From Smittium culicis (taxonomy: Eukaryota; Kickxellomycota; Harpellomycetes; Harpellales; Legeriomycetaceae): DNA of 14,012 bases. The translations under genes were made by a program, and so were the position numbers. Location of the stretch: positions 1 to 14,012 of the forward strand of contig LSSN01003795.1 in the NCBI GenBank assembly GCA_001970855.1, in the 5' to 3' direction. The first letter of the stretch is position 1. Every line of letters begins with the position of its first letter. Under the pieces are notes generated by a model. The model made no database searches, was not told the DNA's origin, and worked only from the letters and a program-made list of their open reading frames with translations. Positions 1 through 9,767 of the stretch are shown here, in pieces.

Positions 1-486
1 TTTAGTATGGTTTATTTATAAAAAATTCAACAACTCAAAAAAAATATTTCTTGAGTCACTATATGTATATAAACGCATATTTTAATGTATCTAACAAGAG
101 TATTATAAAAGCAGATTTTGCAAGTATTAGATATTTAACTAAAATAATAATTCGAAAACTATTTGATCTTGTATAGTTTTTATCAGCAATACTATTATTT
201 ATTATTATAGAGTTTATTTTTTAGTGCGATTTTATGAAGTGTAAAACTAAATTTCTTTGTAGTTTGATTTATATAATATAACGTCTATAAGTTTATCTCA
301 TTTTATTTATTGTTGATTAATATAAATTTTCTTCTTTATATTTAAAACTGATAAAATTTTAAAAGATTTTATTCTGAAGTATAAAATTCTAGACGACAAG
401 GAAGATTAACCTCTTCTTGATCACTTTCATATATTTTAGGTATTGATATAATTTAAAAAGTAAATTTCTATACAAAATATTCCTAA

Positions 487-669
487 ACTGGTTTACTTGC
501 TTTGCAGCCAAAGGGACTGAAATACAAACTAAAAAGATTTATATCCTCTGATATTGCTTCAGATAGGTCGGATGATTGGAATTATACTCATTCACAGGAA
601 AAAGTACATTCCAAAACCGTTAATTTCTTTGATATTATTAAATTTTTAGTCAGAGCTTACATCTTGTAG
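487..669 (+). other. Orphan coding-like segment, possible 3' exon or gene remnant
   Basis: A 60-codon stretch is open from just after a TAA at 484-486 to a TAG at 667-669 and has no ATG. Inside it, TTTACTTGCTTTGCAG ends at 507 and looks like a good 3' splice acceptor. An exon from 508 would be 54 codons long. The predicted peptide has a mixed, protein-like composition (for example SDIASDRSDDWNYTHSQEK), unlike the Lys/Asn/Ile/Phe runs given by random AT-rich DNA. I do not recognise the family and could not find a convincing upstream exon in the window. It may be the last exon of a gene that begins outside the window, a pseudogene relic, or chance. Confidence 0.25.
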
Positions 670-690
670 AGTTTAATTAAAAGTTGAATT

Positions 691-813
691 TTAACAAAGT
701 ACTTGAAGCAATGCCTGGGCGGATCTTTCAGTTGGTAGCTTGATTCCATTTCCATTTAGGCACGCAAACGGTAGACTGGGAGAGGGATTTATTAGTGTAT
801 GAATATTATTTTT
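691..813 (-). other. Short GC-richer coding-like patch (40 codons)
   Basis: Reading the minus strand, a 40-codon open stretch runs from just after a stop at 814-816 to TAA at 691-693. Its core reads PFACLNGNGIKLPTERSAQA, which is compositionally unlike translated AT-rich spacer. The patch around 710-785 is visibly GC-richer than its surroundings. It has no ATG and no recognised domain. It may be a fragment of a repeat-borne or decayed gene, but I cannot name it. Confidence 0.2.
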
Positions 814-919
814 TTAATGCCTTGCACCAACTTTGCTATTTTTTTAGTTTACTTTACCACATATTTTCTTTTTTTTTATCGTACCAATAAAATTACGTGT
901 TTAAAAAAAAAGACTCTTT

Positions 920-945
920 ACAAAGTGTGTGAATGAACACTTTGT
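920..945. repeat. Small perfect hairpin
   Basis: ACAAAGTGT at 920-928 and ACACTTTGT at 937-945 form a perfect 9-bp stem around an 8-nt loop. It lies in the gene-poor 5' flank, so no role can be assigned. It could be chance. Confidence 0.3.
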
Positions 946-1510
946 CCACTAGAATAAGGCTGTAAGAGTTTGAGATTCGCCTTGCTGTCGAATCCCAGAC
1001 CTGTGCACACAAGTTTTCATATAGTGTACTTAATGGATTTGCTATTCATGTTGAGATGGTCCTCCTAATGTATAAGATTGTAAATCAAAATATATAGTGT
1101 AGAATTTGTTGCATGATTAATATCAGATTAAATTGCCAATAAATTTAAACATCATTTCCAATTTTGGCATCAAATTTTATACTTTTAATTCACAGAAGCT
1201 ATTGGATGTAATTAGTAAATATTCTGAGATTTAAAAGTATCTTTGAAATTAAAGGCTTATTAACGATAATTGCCAATAAAAATAATCTGCAATAAAAAGT
1301 AAACAATATGGGCGAATAGTAAGTTAGTATCTGTAGAAAAAAACAAAATAATTTTTATAAATATCTATGCTTGTAAAGCGGCTCTTTAAACCAATTTCAA
1401 AAGTAACAAAACTTTCTTTCTCTTAAGCAGTTAGCTATATAAAAATATACATACATTATATACTCTTATCCTAGATCGTAACTAATTATCAGTAATATAA
1501 TAATACTAAA

Positions 1511-4293
1511 ATGGTTGCAGTAAAACATCAATCTTTAGCTAACCCTAGAGCCTTTATTAAATCAATATACGGTTGGTATTTTATCTACTTTCAATTAAAT
1601 ATATAAAGGTTATTTTTTTAAAAAAATAAATAATTTAGAACGGCTTTAAAGTAAATTTATTTATAATCAATTCACTTTAATAACTCATAGATGAATTGAA
1701 GCTCTCTGGATCCGATGAAGCAGTAGCAGCTAAAAAAGCATTGGACATTATTCCAGAAAAATTTAAGAAAGTTCTCAGCAACGCTAATTATCGCGAACAA
1801 GTAATACATTTATTATTATTAATCATATAATGTTGTAAAACGAATTTTTAATTATTTTATACATCTTTTTTTAATACAATTAATAATAGATTGTTGATTT
1901 CGGGACTACAAATATCGAGACCTTGAAGCCAGGAACACTAGTTTATTTTGATTGCATGGTTCAAGATCCTAACTTTTCTAAGGAGCTTCAAATGTATGCC
2001 TTAGAATTGACAAACAATGAAACAGGAAAAAAGGTTCAATATTTCTCCAATATTTTTTCTAAACACCTTAATATAAAAGCTCAATTTTTTTTTCTAAATA
2101 AATTTTTTTTATAATTCAGACGATTGATTTTACTCTATATGCAGATCAAACTGAGGTAATACATTATATTATTAAAATTTTAGTATAACTTGCTTTAATA
2201 ATTATTTTTTTTCTTCTTTTAGGACATTAATCACGAATACTCTGTTAGCCATGATATTAACCCTTCATTCATTGTCGATACTGAGGTAATATACTGCACT
2301 GAAATTCCAGGGAAAACATCATGGAATAGTCAAAGGTATACTTTTTTTTTTTAAATTTTATATGTCTACGTCTGACTCGACAGCATTGATTTACAAAATT
2401 CTAGATATAAAACTAAAATTCATATAATTTATATAGAAATTCGATTATTCCAGAAGAAGGCTCAAAATTTGAAGAATCTGAAGAATTTAAAAATAAAAAA
2501 AAGTCAAGATACCCTTTCCCTAATACAAAGCATAATGCTGCCGTAGTAAAAGTAACACAATTCAAAATTTTATTTCATTTAGCTTTTCAAATAATATTAA
2601 ACATGCTTTTTTGTTATCTTATGGATTTATATATATATATTTTTTTTGTATTAATTTCAGTTTTATAACGGCTACCCAAACTTCAAAGTTAATCAATCAA
2701 TACACGTTGTTGGAATTTTCGATTACACCTTATGCCACTCAGAAGAATCAAATGAAATATTGTGGCCAACAATTTTAGCAATTAACTCTAGTCCAATGAA
2801 TGAGCTTTTTACGCCAAAAGAAATAGAAAGCAAAAGTAAAAAAATTTTTTAGCAAGCTATATATAGAATCTCGGAAATTGAGTTTTAATCTTGCTCTTAA
2901 ATAAAATTTTATATTAAATTAGACTATTCCAGCGCTAAGGAGTTGTGCCACAGGTATCTAATGAATCATGTTGGGAATGACTCATTAGTAGCTACTTATC
3001 TAATGTTATTGCTGATCTCGAAATCGTAATTCAACTTTAGCATTCTACATTGATAATTAATAATGAAACTTGATTATTATGTATAATTATTTTTTTCGCG
3101 TAGAAATTCAACAAACGAAAAAGCTGGAAAGTTCTCTATAAGTTTAATAAATGCTCCTCAAATTTCTGATGATCTCTTAGCAGATTTTTCAAAAAATCCC
3201 ACTGAAACATTTGGTATTGGAAATTTAAGCGTTCATCACCTTTCTACACAGTCTTTGATAAAGGTTTTTGAATCGATAATGCCTGTTGTCGTTTCTATAC
3301 CCGTATCTATACCAATACTAAATAAGTGCCCATGGTTACCTAATGCTGAAAATGAAGCTGGTTTAAGATCAGGAATCCTTCAATTATGTCCACACAGTTT
3401 AGTAGTTCTTGATGAATCCACCCTAGATGAAGGTGTACTTGAAGAACAGGGTAATATAGCATTATAAACATAACTTTTATTAGCTCCAATTACCTTCTAA
3501 ATTTTAATTTCAAAATTTTAGGACTAAGAAACCTTAATTCTCTACAGCGAATTGTCACCGAACAAAAGCTTGGATTTATTTATCCATACCAGCAAATTGA
3601 AATCGATTTAGATATCAGATTTTTAGTCATATCAAAAGGGAAATCCCTAATAAAAGTAAAGCATTTTAATAAAACCTTATCTTTTTTCGTTGGGTTTTTT
3701 TAACATTTTTCGAAATCTCTATTTTGTAAGATTTAACTTTTATAAATAAATAATCATTTTAGACCGACATAGTCATACCTTTGACCGAATTTAGTGATAC
3801 AGCAGATAGCTCTGAAGATTCAGTTATTATTGAATCTAGAGACTTGGAATTTATTAGAGTTTACTTAAATAAAGCGAGCACACTAGAGTTCACTATCCCA
3901 AGCGAGGTTTCAACTGTAAGATTTTCTCACTTTTAAATTATCGATCCAAATTCATAAAAAAATAACTGATTAATTATCTAATAAAATTTTTATTAACTGT
4001 AATTTAGACTATATCAGAGGAATATGCAAATTCAAGAAAAGAATCCAAAGACTCCCCATCTACTTTGCTTAAAACTCAAGAAGATTTATTTTTAACACTA
4101 ACTGTTGCTCGGTAAATATCTTATTCTTATCACCAATACATTAATTTTCAAAAAATATCTACATTACTTTAATCGAGTCTATTTATCTTTTTATAGATTA
4201 TTGTCGCTATCTAAAATGGAAAGCGAACTAACAATTGATTCCTGGAAAGAGTCTTTAGAATTGGAAAAGCAAAGAAGATCTAGATTAAAATAG
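1511..4293 (+). CDS. MCM complex-binding protein MCMBP/Mcb1 (13 exons, 563 aa)
   Basis: Exons: 1511-1571, 1691-1800, 1890-2033, 2120-2155, 2223-2335, 2437-2551, 2661-2835, 2923-3025, 3104-3450, 3522-3655, 3763-3915, 4008-4111, 4197-4293. They sum to 1692 nt and stay in frame to the TAG at 4291-4293. An in-frame TAA at 1493-1495 bounds the start. MCMBP binds MCM helicase subunits in the nucleus in place of MCM2 and acts in MCM assembly or unloading and in replication; this is family knowledge. Visible hallmarks are LVYFDCMVQD at residues 74-83, EIPGKTSW near 145 (the family's 'PGE-W' site), FKVNQSIHVVGIFDY near 205-220, and YLMLLLIS near 278-285. The C-terminal block SGILQL (375-380) is followed by VVLDEST (386-392) and EGVLEEQG, all typical of this family. 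The animal protein is somewhat longer (about 640 aa). The acidic, Lys-rich stretch at about 160-185 is a low-complexity insert. Introns are 67-119 nt. Introns 1 and 3 have weak GTT donors. The two shortest exons are 36 and 61 nt. Confidence 0.95.
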
Positions 4294-4315
4294 ATTTACA
4301 ATATCGAGATATTAT

Positions 4316-4321
4316 AATAAA
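4316..4321 (+). terminator. Putative poly(A) signal of MCMBP
   Basis: AATAAA lies 22 nt after the MCMBP stop codon, on the coding strand. In such AT-rich DNA the hexamer is common, so only its position supports it. Confidence 0.4.
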
Positions 4322-4623
4322 AATTGAATTGTTGAACAGTGTTTATTTTTTTATTTCTCAAAGGCTATCGAAATATATTCTTTTTTTAGTTTTGCTTCAA
4401 CCTTAATAAAATTTGAATTTAACAACTAACCAGACGGTGATTTTCTTGCGTTTGCCTGTATGTAATGGCTAGCCCAGTTATAGTAAACTATTTGACAAAT
4501 GACATTAGATTTGTTGTTCAAAAAGTTCATTAAGCATTTTGCTAAACTTAAACAAAATTATCTATTATAATTTTTGATCAAAAATGACCTTTTTTTTTAC
4601 AAATTTTCAATCGTATTAAAACA

Positions 4624-4659
4624 AATAACATTAATAGAAAGGTATGTGTTAATGTTATT
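4624..4659. repeat. 11-bp inverted repeat in convergent spacer
   Basis: AATAACATTAA (4624-4634) and TTAATGTTATT (4649-4659) are perfect reverse complements separated by 14 nt. The position, between two converging transcription units, would suit a 3'-end hairpin. The arms are AT-only apart from one C/G pair, so chance is a fair alternative. Confidence 0.3.
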
Positions 4660-4905
4660 AAATCTTTAATTTGATACTAAATAAATCTTAGGCTTTATAA
4701 TATAGTTCATATCTTCAATACGTATTTATCAAACCGATCAAAAAATATAATAGTGTAATCAAATTAAATATCTAGCTGATAATAAATAGCTTGTTGTGTA
4801 GAAAATGGTGTGTATAAAGTTATTTAATGGAATATCTATATTTTAAAACAAATACAGATGGATTCTATTACTAATTAAGTTCAAGGTATTTTTTTTAATC
4901 TTAAT

Positions 4906-4911
4906 TTTATT
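4906..4911 (-). terminator. Putative poly(A) signal of the OPT gene
   Basis: On the minus strand this reads AATAAA, 73 nt beyond the OPT stop codon. The position is plausible, but the hexamer is frequent by chance here. Confidence 0.3.
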
Positions 4912-4983
4912 CCAAACTGATGATTTATATATAATTAAGGTATTTGCGAAGAAATTTTTATGCGATTAATTAAATAAATGCGT

Positions 4984-7403
4984 TTAATTTGGTCTAGGGA
5001 TAGGGGGTATTAGCGGTTTTGATGCTAATGGGCAGTGGAAATCCTTTGCAGTACCCCACCATTTAATGGTGATATGGTTTAACTGGAATGCGTAGAAAAT
5101 GAATACACCGCAAAGAGCAGTTCCAGTCATTAAAGCTGCGGATAAAATGTAATTATATCTTAGCCACCACCAGTGATGACGCTGGTAAATAACAAAATTG
5201 AATATAAACGCAACTATGAACCAAGTTGGGAATACTACAGCGGATGCTGGTGGAAGAACAGAACATGCCATTAGGAATATTGGGATATGGATATGGCGTA
5301 GCATAAGAGATTTGTCGTATTTTTTGGCAAGGAGCCATGGAATGAAAGGCAAAACAGCTCCAACTAAGAACCCATATAAAAGTATATTATAAATAGAATC
5401 AGGTCCAAACATTTTAACTGGGCCAATCAAACCCCAAATAATTGAAGCTGAATAAAACACGTTAGTAATTGGACAAGTCCATGGGTATGCTGTCTTTTGG
5501 CAGATATTTGGAACAGTCCTAATCAAGTAGCGAGTTGTTAGTAGGTTTACAATACCAGAGATAAAAGTTCCACTTGCTTGAGCAATGAACATATCCCTAG
5601 GAGGCACTTTCATATAGTGGCCTAGTTTTAGATCAGAAGTCAACCATAATGCTTGTCTCAGAGTGGTACACCCATAAGTTTTGAATGCAACGTTAGCGAG
5701 AGGCATTCCAGGGAAGATCAAACCAGCGATAAATTCAGAGATAACATTTACGCCCAATGATACATTTGTTATGGCAGCAACAATACCATATGGGAAAACT
5801 AAGATTGCAGCAATTGAAACTGCCATTAATACGCCCCACCAAGGCAGGTTAATATCTTTGCTTTCGCAAACAATAAGAGCGATGGCAAGGGTGGTAGTGA
5901 AAAGAACAATATACCACCAGTTTGGAACCTTTTTATACCTTCTCATTAGCTTAGAGTGGACATCCTCGTTTTGGATGGTATCTTTTGACCTAAATAATCT
6001 ACTGAACTCTGGGAAGTTATTTAGTAAAACGTGGACTATTGCAGCAGTCATCACAGCGAGTGCGAGGCCGTAGTTCATAGCAAAAAAAAAGGTTATTCTT
6101 ATGGGGCTATAGCTATCATAACCAGCCTGGTTAAAAGTAGATCCACCTCCTGTTGTCACTTTAGTCGTATTGTACTTATTTCCATATATATCAAATAGCC
6201 CAGAGCTGATAATTGGGAACTTTTTAGCTTCAAACCAATTATTATAATATCCAATAGGCACGATTCTACAAGTTATAAAAGATAATTTAATTTAGTGACA
6301 TCAAGTTACGTTTACAAACCGCGATAAGGTTATCGAAATTTTAAAGTGAAAAAAATTTGAGGAATATTATAGTTTAGTAAAAAAAAAATATCTTACAGCC
6401 ATGCAAAGAATAGAAATCCAGAGAAAATATTCACAGAAGCCCAGAAAGGAGTTGATAGCGGACTGCCCAAGTATGAAGCGATGGTTGACCAATCAAATGA
6501 TATTGAGCCCATTCCGAGACCAGTCATTCCACTTCCTAACTGTTGTGCAATAGCATTATTAGGGAAAACAAAACACAATACTGAGACGCTGGAAAGGATA
6601 GTGAAGAAGTAGCCAGGTAAAAATTGATAAGCAAAAGCACAAATCGCAACTGTGACGAAAAATCTGATTTTTGTGACTACTCGTTTTCCGTTTACTATAG
6701 GGTTGGCCTCTTCTTCTTCATGAAGAGTTCTAAAAATAGAACAGCTGACCAAAGTTTCGGGCCAAATCATGACTGCTGGCTTGACCAAAACGTCATGAAC
6801 AATACCAGATAAGCCATATCCCAACATTTGAGTACTGACGATGAGCAGCATAGACTTAAAAAAATCTGTTTTAATGTTGAAGAAAAGCTCCTGTAAGACT
6901 ACGACTTCAATGGCGTATGCAACACTAGAACCTGCATTAGCAAAAACACACAACAATGTGTGCTCTTTAGTCGAAAATTTTCCGGGGTTGAGTGAAAATG
7001 CAAACCTCTTAATACCGAAGGGGGTAACTATTTTATTTGGAAGAAATCTTTCCATCGCTTTACCGAAAATAAAGGTGAGTAATATGATTACCGAAAAACC
7101 TATGCTGATCGGAGTTTGCCTGAAGAAGAAAAACTGGTTGACAAATGAAAAACAAACTGATAGAATTGATGCAATGAACCAAACCCTAAAGGTCATTGAT
7201 GGTGCATTAACATCATCTGTGTTGCTTACGTTTGCTCTTACCGCTTCATAAGGCGAGTCATCTTCACCCATATGATTTATGTCATCGGTGTATGGGTCGT
7301 GATGTGCAAGATCAGTTTCAGGAGCATTCAGCGAGCTAATTTCAGAGCCAGAGCTGTTATGTCTCGACAATTTTGGCTTTGAGTATTCATTTTCATGACC
7401 CAT
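4984..7403 (-). CDS. OPT-family oligopeptide/glutathione transporter (2 exons, 762 aa)
   Basis: Minus-strand exons are 7403-6397 and 6265-4984, joined across a 131-nt GT-AG intron (GTAAGA donor, TTGTAG acceptor). The join reads ...FAWL-IVPIGYYNNW, a conserved OPT stretch. The start is bounded by an in-frame TAA at 7415-7413. This is a proton-coupled importer of small peptides of the Isp4/Opt1/Pgt1 type, usually in the plasma membrane; some members carry glutathione. Family marks are SPYEAVRANVSNTDD at 50-64, the NPG motif with KEH (139-148), GYGLSGIVHD (195-204), ...PAVMIWP... (209-215), PNNAIAQQLG near 281-290, and KVPPR at 555-559 (usual form KIPPR). Further marks are IGPVKMFGP near 616-624 and a WWG...CPLA C-terminus. 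The first 65 residues are hydrophilic and cytosolic-looking, followed by many hydrophobic spans. The length is normal for fungal OPTs. It has only one intron, against 12 and 7 in two neighbours. The substrate cannot be read from sequence. Confidence 0.95.
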
Positions 7404-7481
7404 TATACTACCTTAACCTTCTCTAACCAGGGTTTTTTTTTTAATTTTTTTGATATTAGAAAAAGCTAGTTCCTGTGTATA

Positions 7482-7488
7482 ATTTATA
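7482..7488 (-). promoter_or_regulatory. TATA-like element upstream of OPT
   Basis: The minus strand reads TATAAAT about 80 nt before the OPT start codon, a plausible TATA-box distance. In AT-rich flank this sequence arises readily by chance. Confidence 0.25.
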
Positions 7489-8126
7489 CTCTTAAAGTGA
7501 TATGTAATTCAAATTTATATTCATCAATATGCGTTTATTTTTATATGACCCTTATGAAATTTTTTGATATTTGCTTGTTCGATGATGGAGTAATAAATGT
7601 ATCTATATAGTGTATAGTTATTTAGTTTTATATTATTTAAAAAATCTTTAGTGCTATATTTTTGAAAAAAAATTATTAAAGAAATTAAGAAATGAATATT
7701 ACAAAAAGAATAGGTATTACTTTCTTTTTTTGGACTATAAATCCTTGCACTTTTCATGTTTAATATAGCAAAGTGTTTTTAACTTTACATAAAAAATAAA
7801 CTTTTTGTAGGCAGTCTAAGAATCTTTATCAACTGTGAAAAGGATCTATAACTTCATTTAGACCCCTTTTTAGCTAACATAAGCTCTGAATTAGCTTTAT
7901 TATATTTTTAAAGTTTGCTAATGATATACATTATTATGTTGCATACAATTTTGTTTTTAGCTATTCTAGATTTTTGAAAATTTATATGGTTTTTTAATGT
8001 TCTGGAATTTTTATTAGTAAAAAATTAGGATTTATGTATTGGATATATATATAAAAGTGTAAATTCTAGACTTTTTATCTAAAATTTCGGCTACTGTTTT
8101 CAAGAACTTACCACGAGAATTGATAC

Positions 8127-8180
8127 TTTTTCATTTTAAAATTAAATAATCTTTACAATCTTTTTATTTAAAATGAAAAA
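8127..8180. repeat. 14-bp inverted repeat
   Basis: TTTTTCATTTTAAA (8127-8140) and TTTAAAATGAAAAA (8167-8180) are perfect reverse complements around a 26-nt loop. There is no flanking target-site duplication that I can see, so a MITE-like origin is not supported. It may be a chance hairpin in AT-rich spacer. Confidence 0.3.
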
Positions 8181-9767
8181 TTATTTATACTGATAGCAAT
8201 TTTTTTCAACTAGAAATTTAGCCCAGTTCATGTACTTTGAAATAACAGTTATGATAGGGTAATTTGATCCCAAACTTTGCTTATTTTTATAGACTAGTAA
8301 AAACAACTAGACAGCAATATTTAATATGTCAGGTGGGATATGTTGAATTTTCGTATTTCATTGGCATATTAAATAGTATGGGGGGAAATTCTGGACTAAG
8401 AAAGCACTATGTTGCAACTTCAAATTACTAGGCTTTAAATTATAAAATTGTTACTGTAATTGGCTAGCTGGAAAGGTATTTTGACTTATCTATTTAATCA
8501 TTCAATTATAAGGTCAGCGTTTGGTAAATTTAAGTAGCTTTACTTTCTTGAGCAATAGTTGAAAATGAAATTTAATGTCATATAGCTCTTTATTGATAAA
8601 ATTACTCTCTTCATAAAGAATCTAAATTGTACTTTTTGATCTTGCATATAAATTAGAGCTAATGTTATAAAAAAAAATTTTTTTATCCACATGCTATATC
8701 CATTTTTTATTAATTGATTTTAACTATTTCGAATTTAGTTATCTTTTTTTAAACTGCAGTAACTAGCCAAGCTAATATCAAAGCAGTCAATTAATTAAAA
8801 ATTGCAAGTTTTTATTGGCTATAAAATATATTATGCCAATAAATATTTGCTCTTAAATAATTTAATCAATTACGATTTTAAAATATGTACAAGTGTGTTT
8901 GGCTCTTAGAGTGGCTAAAATTTTAATAGGTAATACAAAGATATTTATAAATTTATTCGTTATAATTATATTTAGCGCTTAAATTATATTAAACTTTTTA
9001 AAAAAATTTTACCAATATATTAATCGTTTTATACTATAATTAAACGAGTTATATTTGGTTGATTTTTAACTACTCAAAAGCACTTTACTGCTCTGAAAGG
9101 CCTAGGCTATTTTCTTAATTTTTTATATTTCAAAAGAGTTTAAAATGAATCAAAATGCTTATTGAATTAAAAATCTATCCAACATAAATTCAAAAAAATA
9201 ATCTAGTTACATTGTAAAAAACAGTTTTAATTTTAGAATCAGAGCCTGGATATAATAAAAAATTGCTTAAAAAATGTCCGAAAATAAACTAATTGTATTT
9301 GAAAGCATTAAAAAATGTAAAATAGGCAGATGAGTAACACTGAGAATATCTTAAGAGCTAATAATTTTCAACTTGTAAGCCAAATTAGTATTTCATATTA
9401 TAATGCAATTGGTTAGAATCTCAGATAGCCTTTAAAAATAACGTATATACGAGCAATTCATTCATTCATTAAATATATTGAAAATAATGTAGTTTTGCAC
9501 AAAATAGCGCACACAATTAACATGTTGTTAAGGTAATTTTAGAAATTATAAATATAAATTGAATCGTTTAGGATAATAAATTAACCAAGAAAGCATTAGA
9601 AGTCAAATAAGATTTAGGCGTATAAAATTTAGAATCGATTGTCAATGAGAACTTTAAATGTATTATTAAAAGATGAACTGATTAGAATGAAAGGGATGTT
9701 GAGAATTTACACCAAAAAGGTTATTTATAGAGAAGGAAAATAAAATTTATGTGAAATTTTCAAAGAG

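Larger units (their letters stand above)
1..1510. other. 5' flank without a confident gene
   Basis: This stretch is AT-rich and full of stops in all frames. Apart from two short coding-like patches (487-669 on + and 691-813 on -) and a small hairpin (920-945) I see no gene. The last few hundred bases must contain the promoter of the MCMBP gene that starts at 1511. I see no clear TATA box there, and no ACGCGT-type cell-cycle element that might be expected for a replication gene. Confidence 0.5.
4294..4983. other. Convergent intergenic spacer between MCMBP and OPT
   Basis: This 690-bp stretch lies between the stop codons of two converging genes and should hold both 3' UTRs. It is AT-rich with poly-T runs, has no open frame worth noting, and contains one 11-bp inverted repeat (4624-4659). 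Confidence 0.6.
7404..9767. other. 2.4-kb gene-free stretch between OPT and DUG3
   Basis: This is the largest empty region in the window. It should hold the OPT promoter near 7404-8000 and the DUG3 3' UTR just below 9768. Stops are dense in all frames. The only ATG-initiated frame of note (7757-7524 on -, 77 aa) is rich in Ile, Tyr, Asn and Lys and looks like translated AT-rich spacer. I see no tRNA, transposase or tandem array. A 14-bp inverted repeat lies at 8127-8180, and ATTC-type repeats occur near 9455. Confidence 0.6.

Noticed and set aside
960..1015. tRNA-like string containing TCGAATCCC
   Set aside because: I could not fold an acceptor stem, D arm and anticodon arm around it; the T-arm stem does not pair with the usual 5-bp geometry.
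5681..6073. Plus-strand open frame of 130 codons
   Set aside because: It lies entirely antisense to the second OPT exon, whose motifs (for example the region before KVPPR) are clearly the real reading.
4984..6261. Second OPT exon as an independent gene starting at a GTG
   Set aside because: The intron 6396-6266 joins it in frame to the N-terminal OPT half, giving a full-length 762-residue transporter.
6841..7251. Plus-strand open frame of 136 codons
   Set aside because: It is antisense to the first OPT exon, which carries the NPG and related family motifs; no independent protein features.
7524..7757. Minus-strand 77-codon frame upstream of OPT
   Set aside because: The composition is dominated by Ile, Tyr, Asn, Lys and Phe as expected of translated AT-rich spacer; no domain, and it lies where the OPT promoter should be.
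8127..8180. MITE suggested by the 14-bp inverted repeat
   Set aside because: The element would be only 54 bp, no target-site duplication is visible and no second copy occurs in the window.
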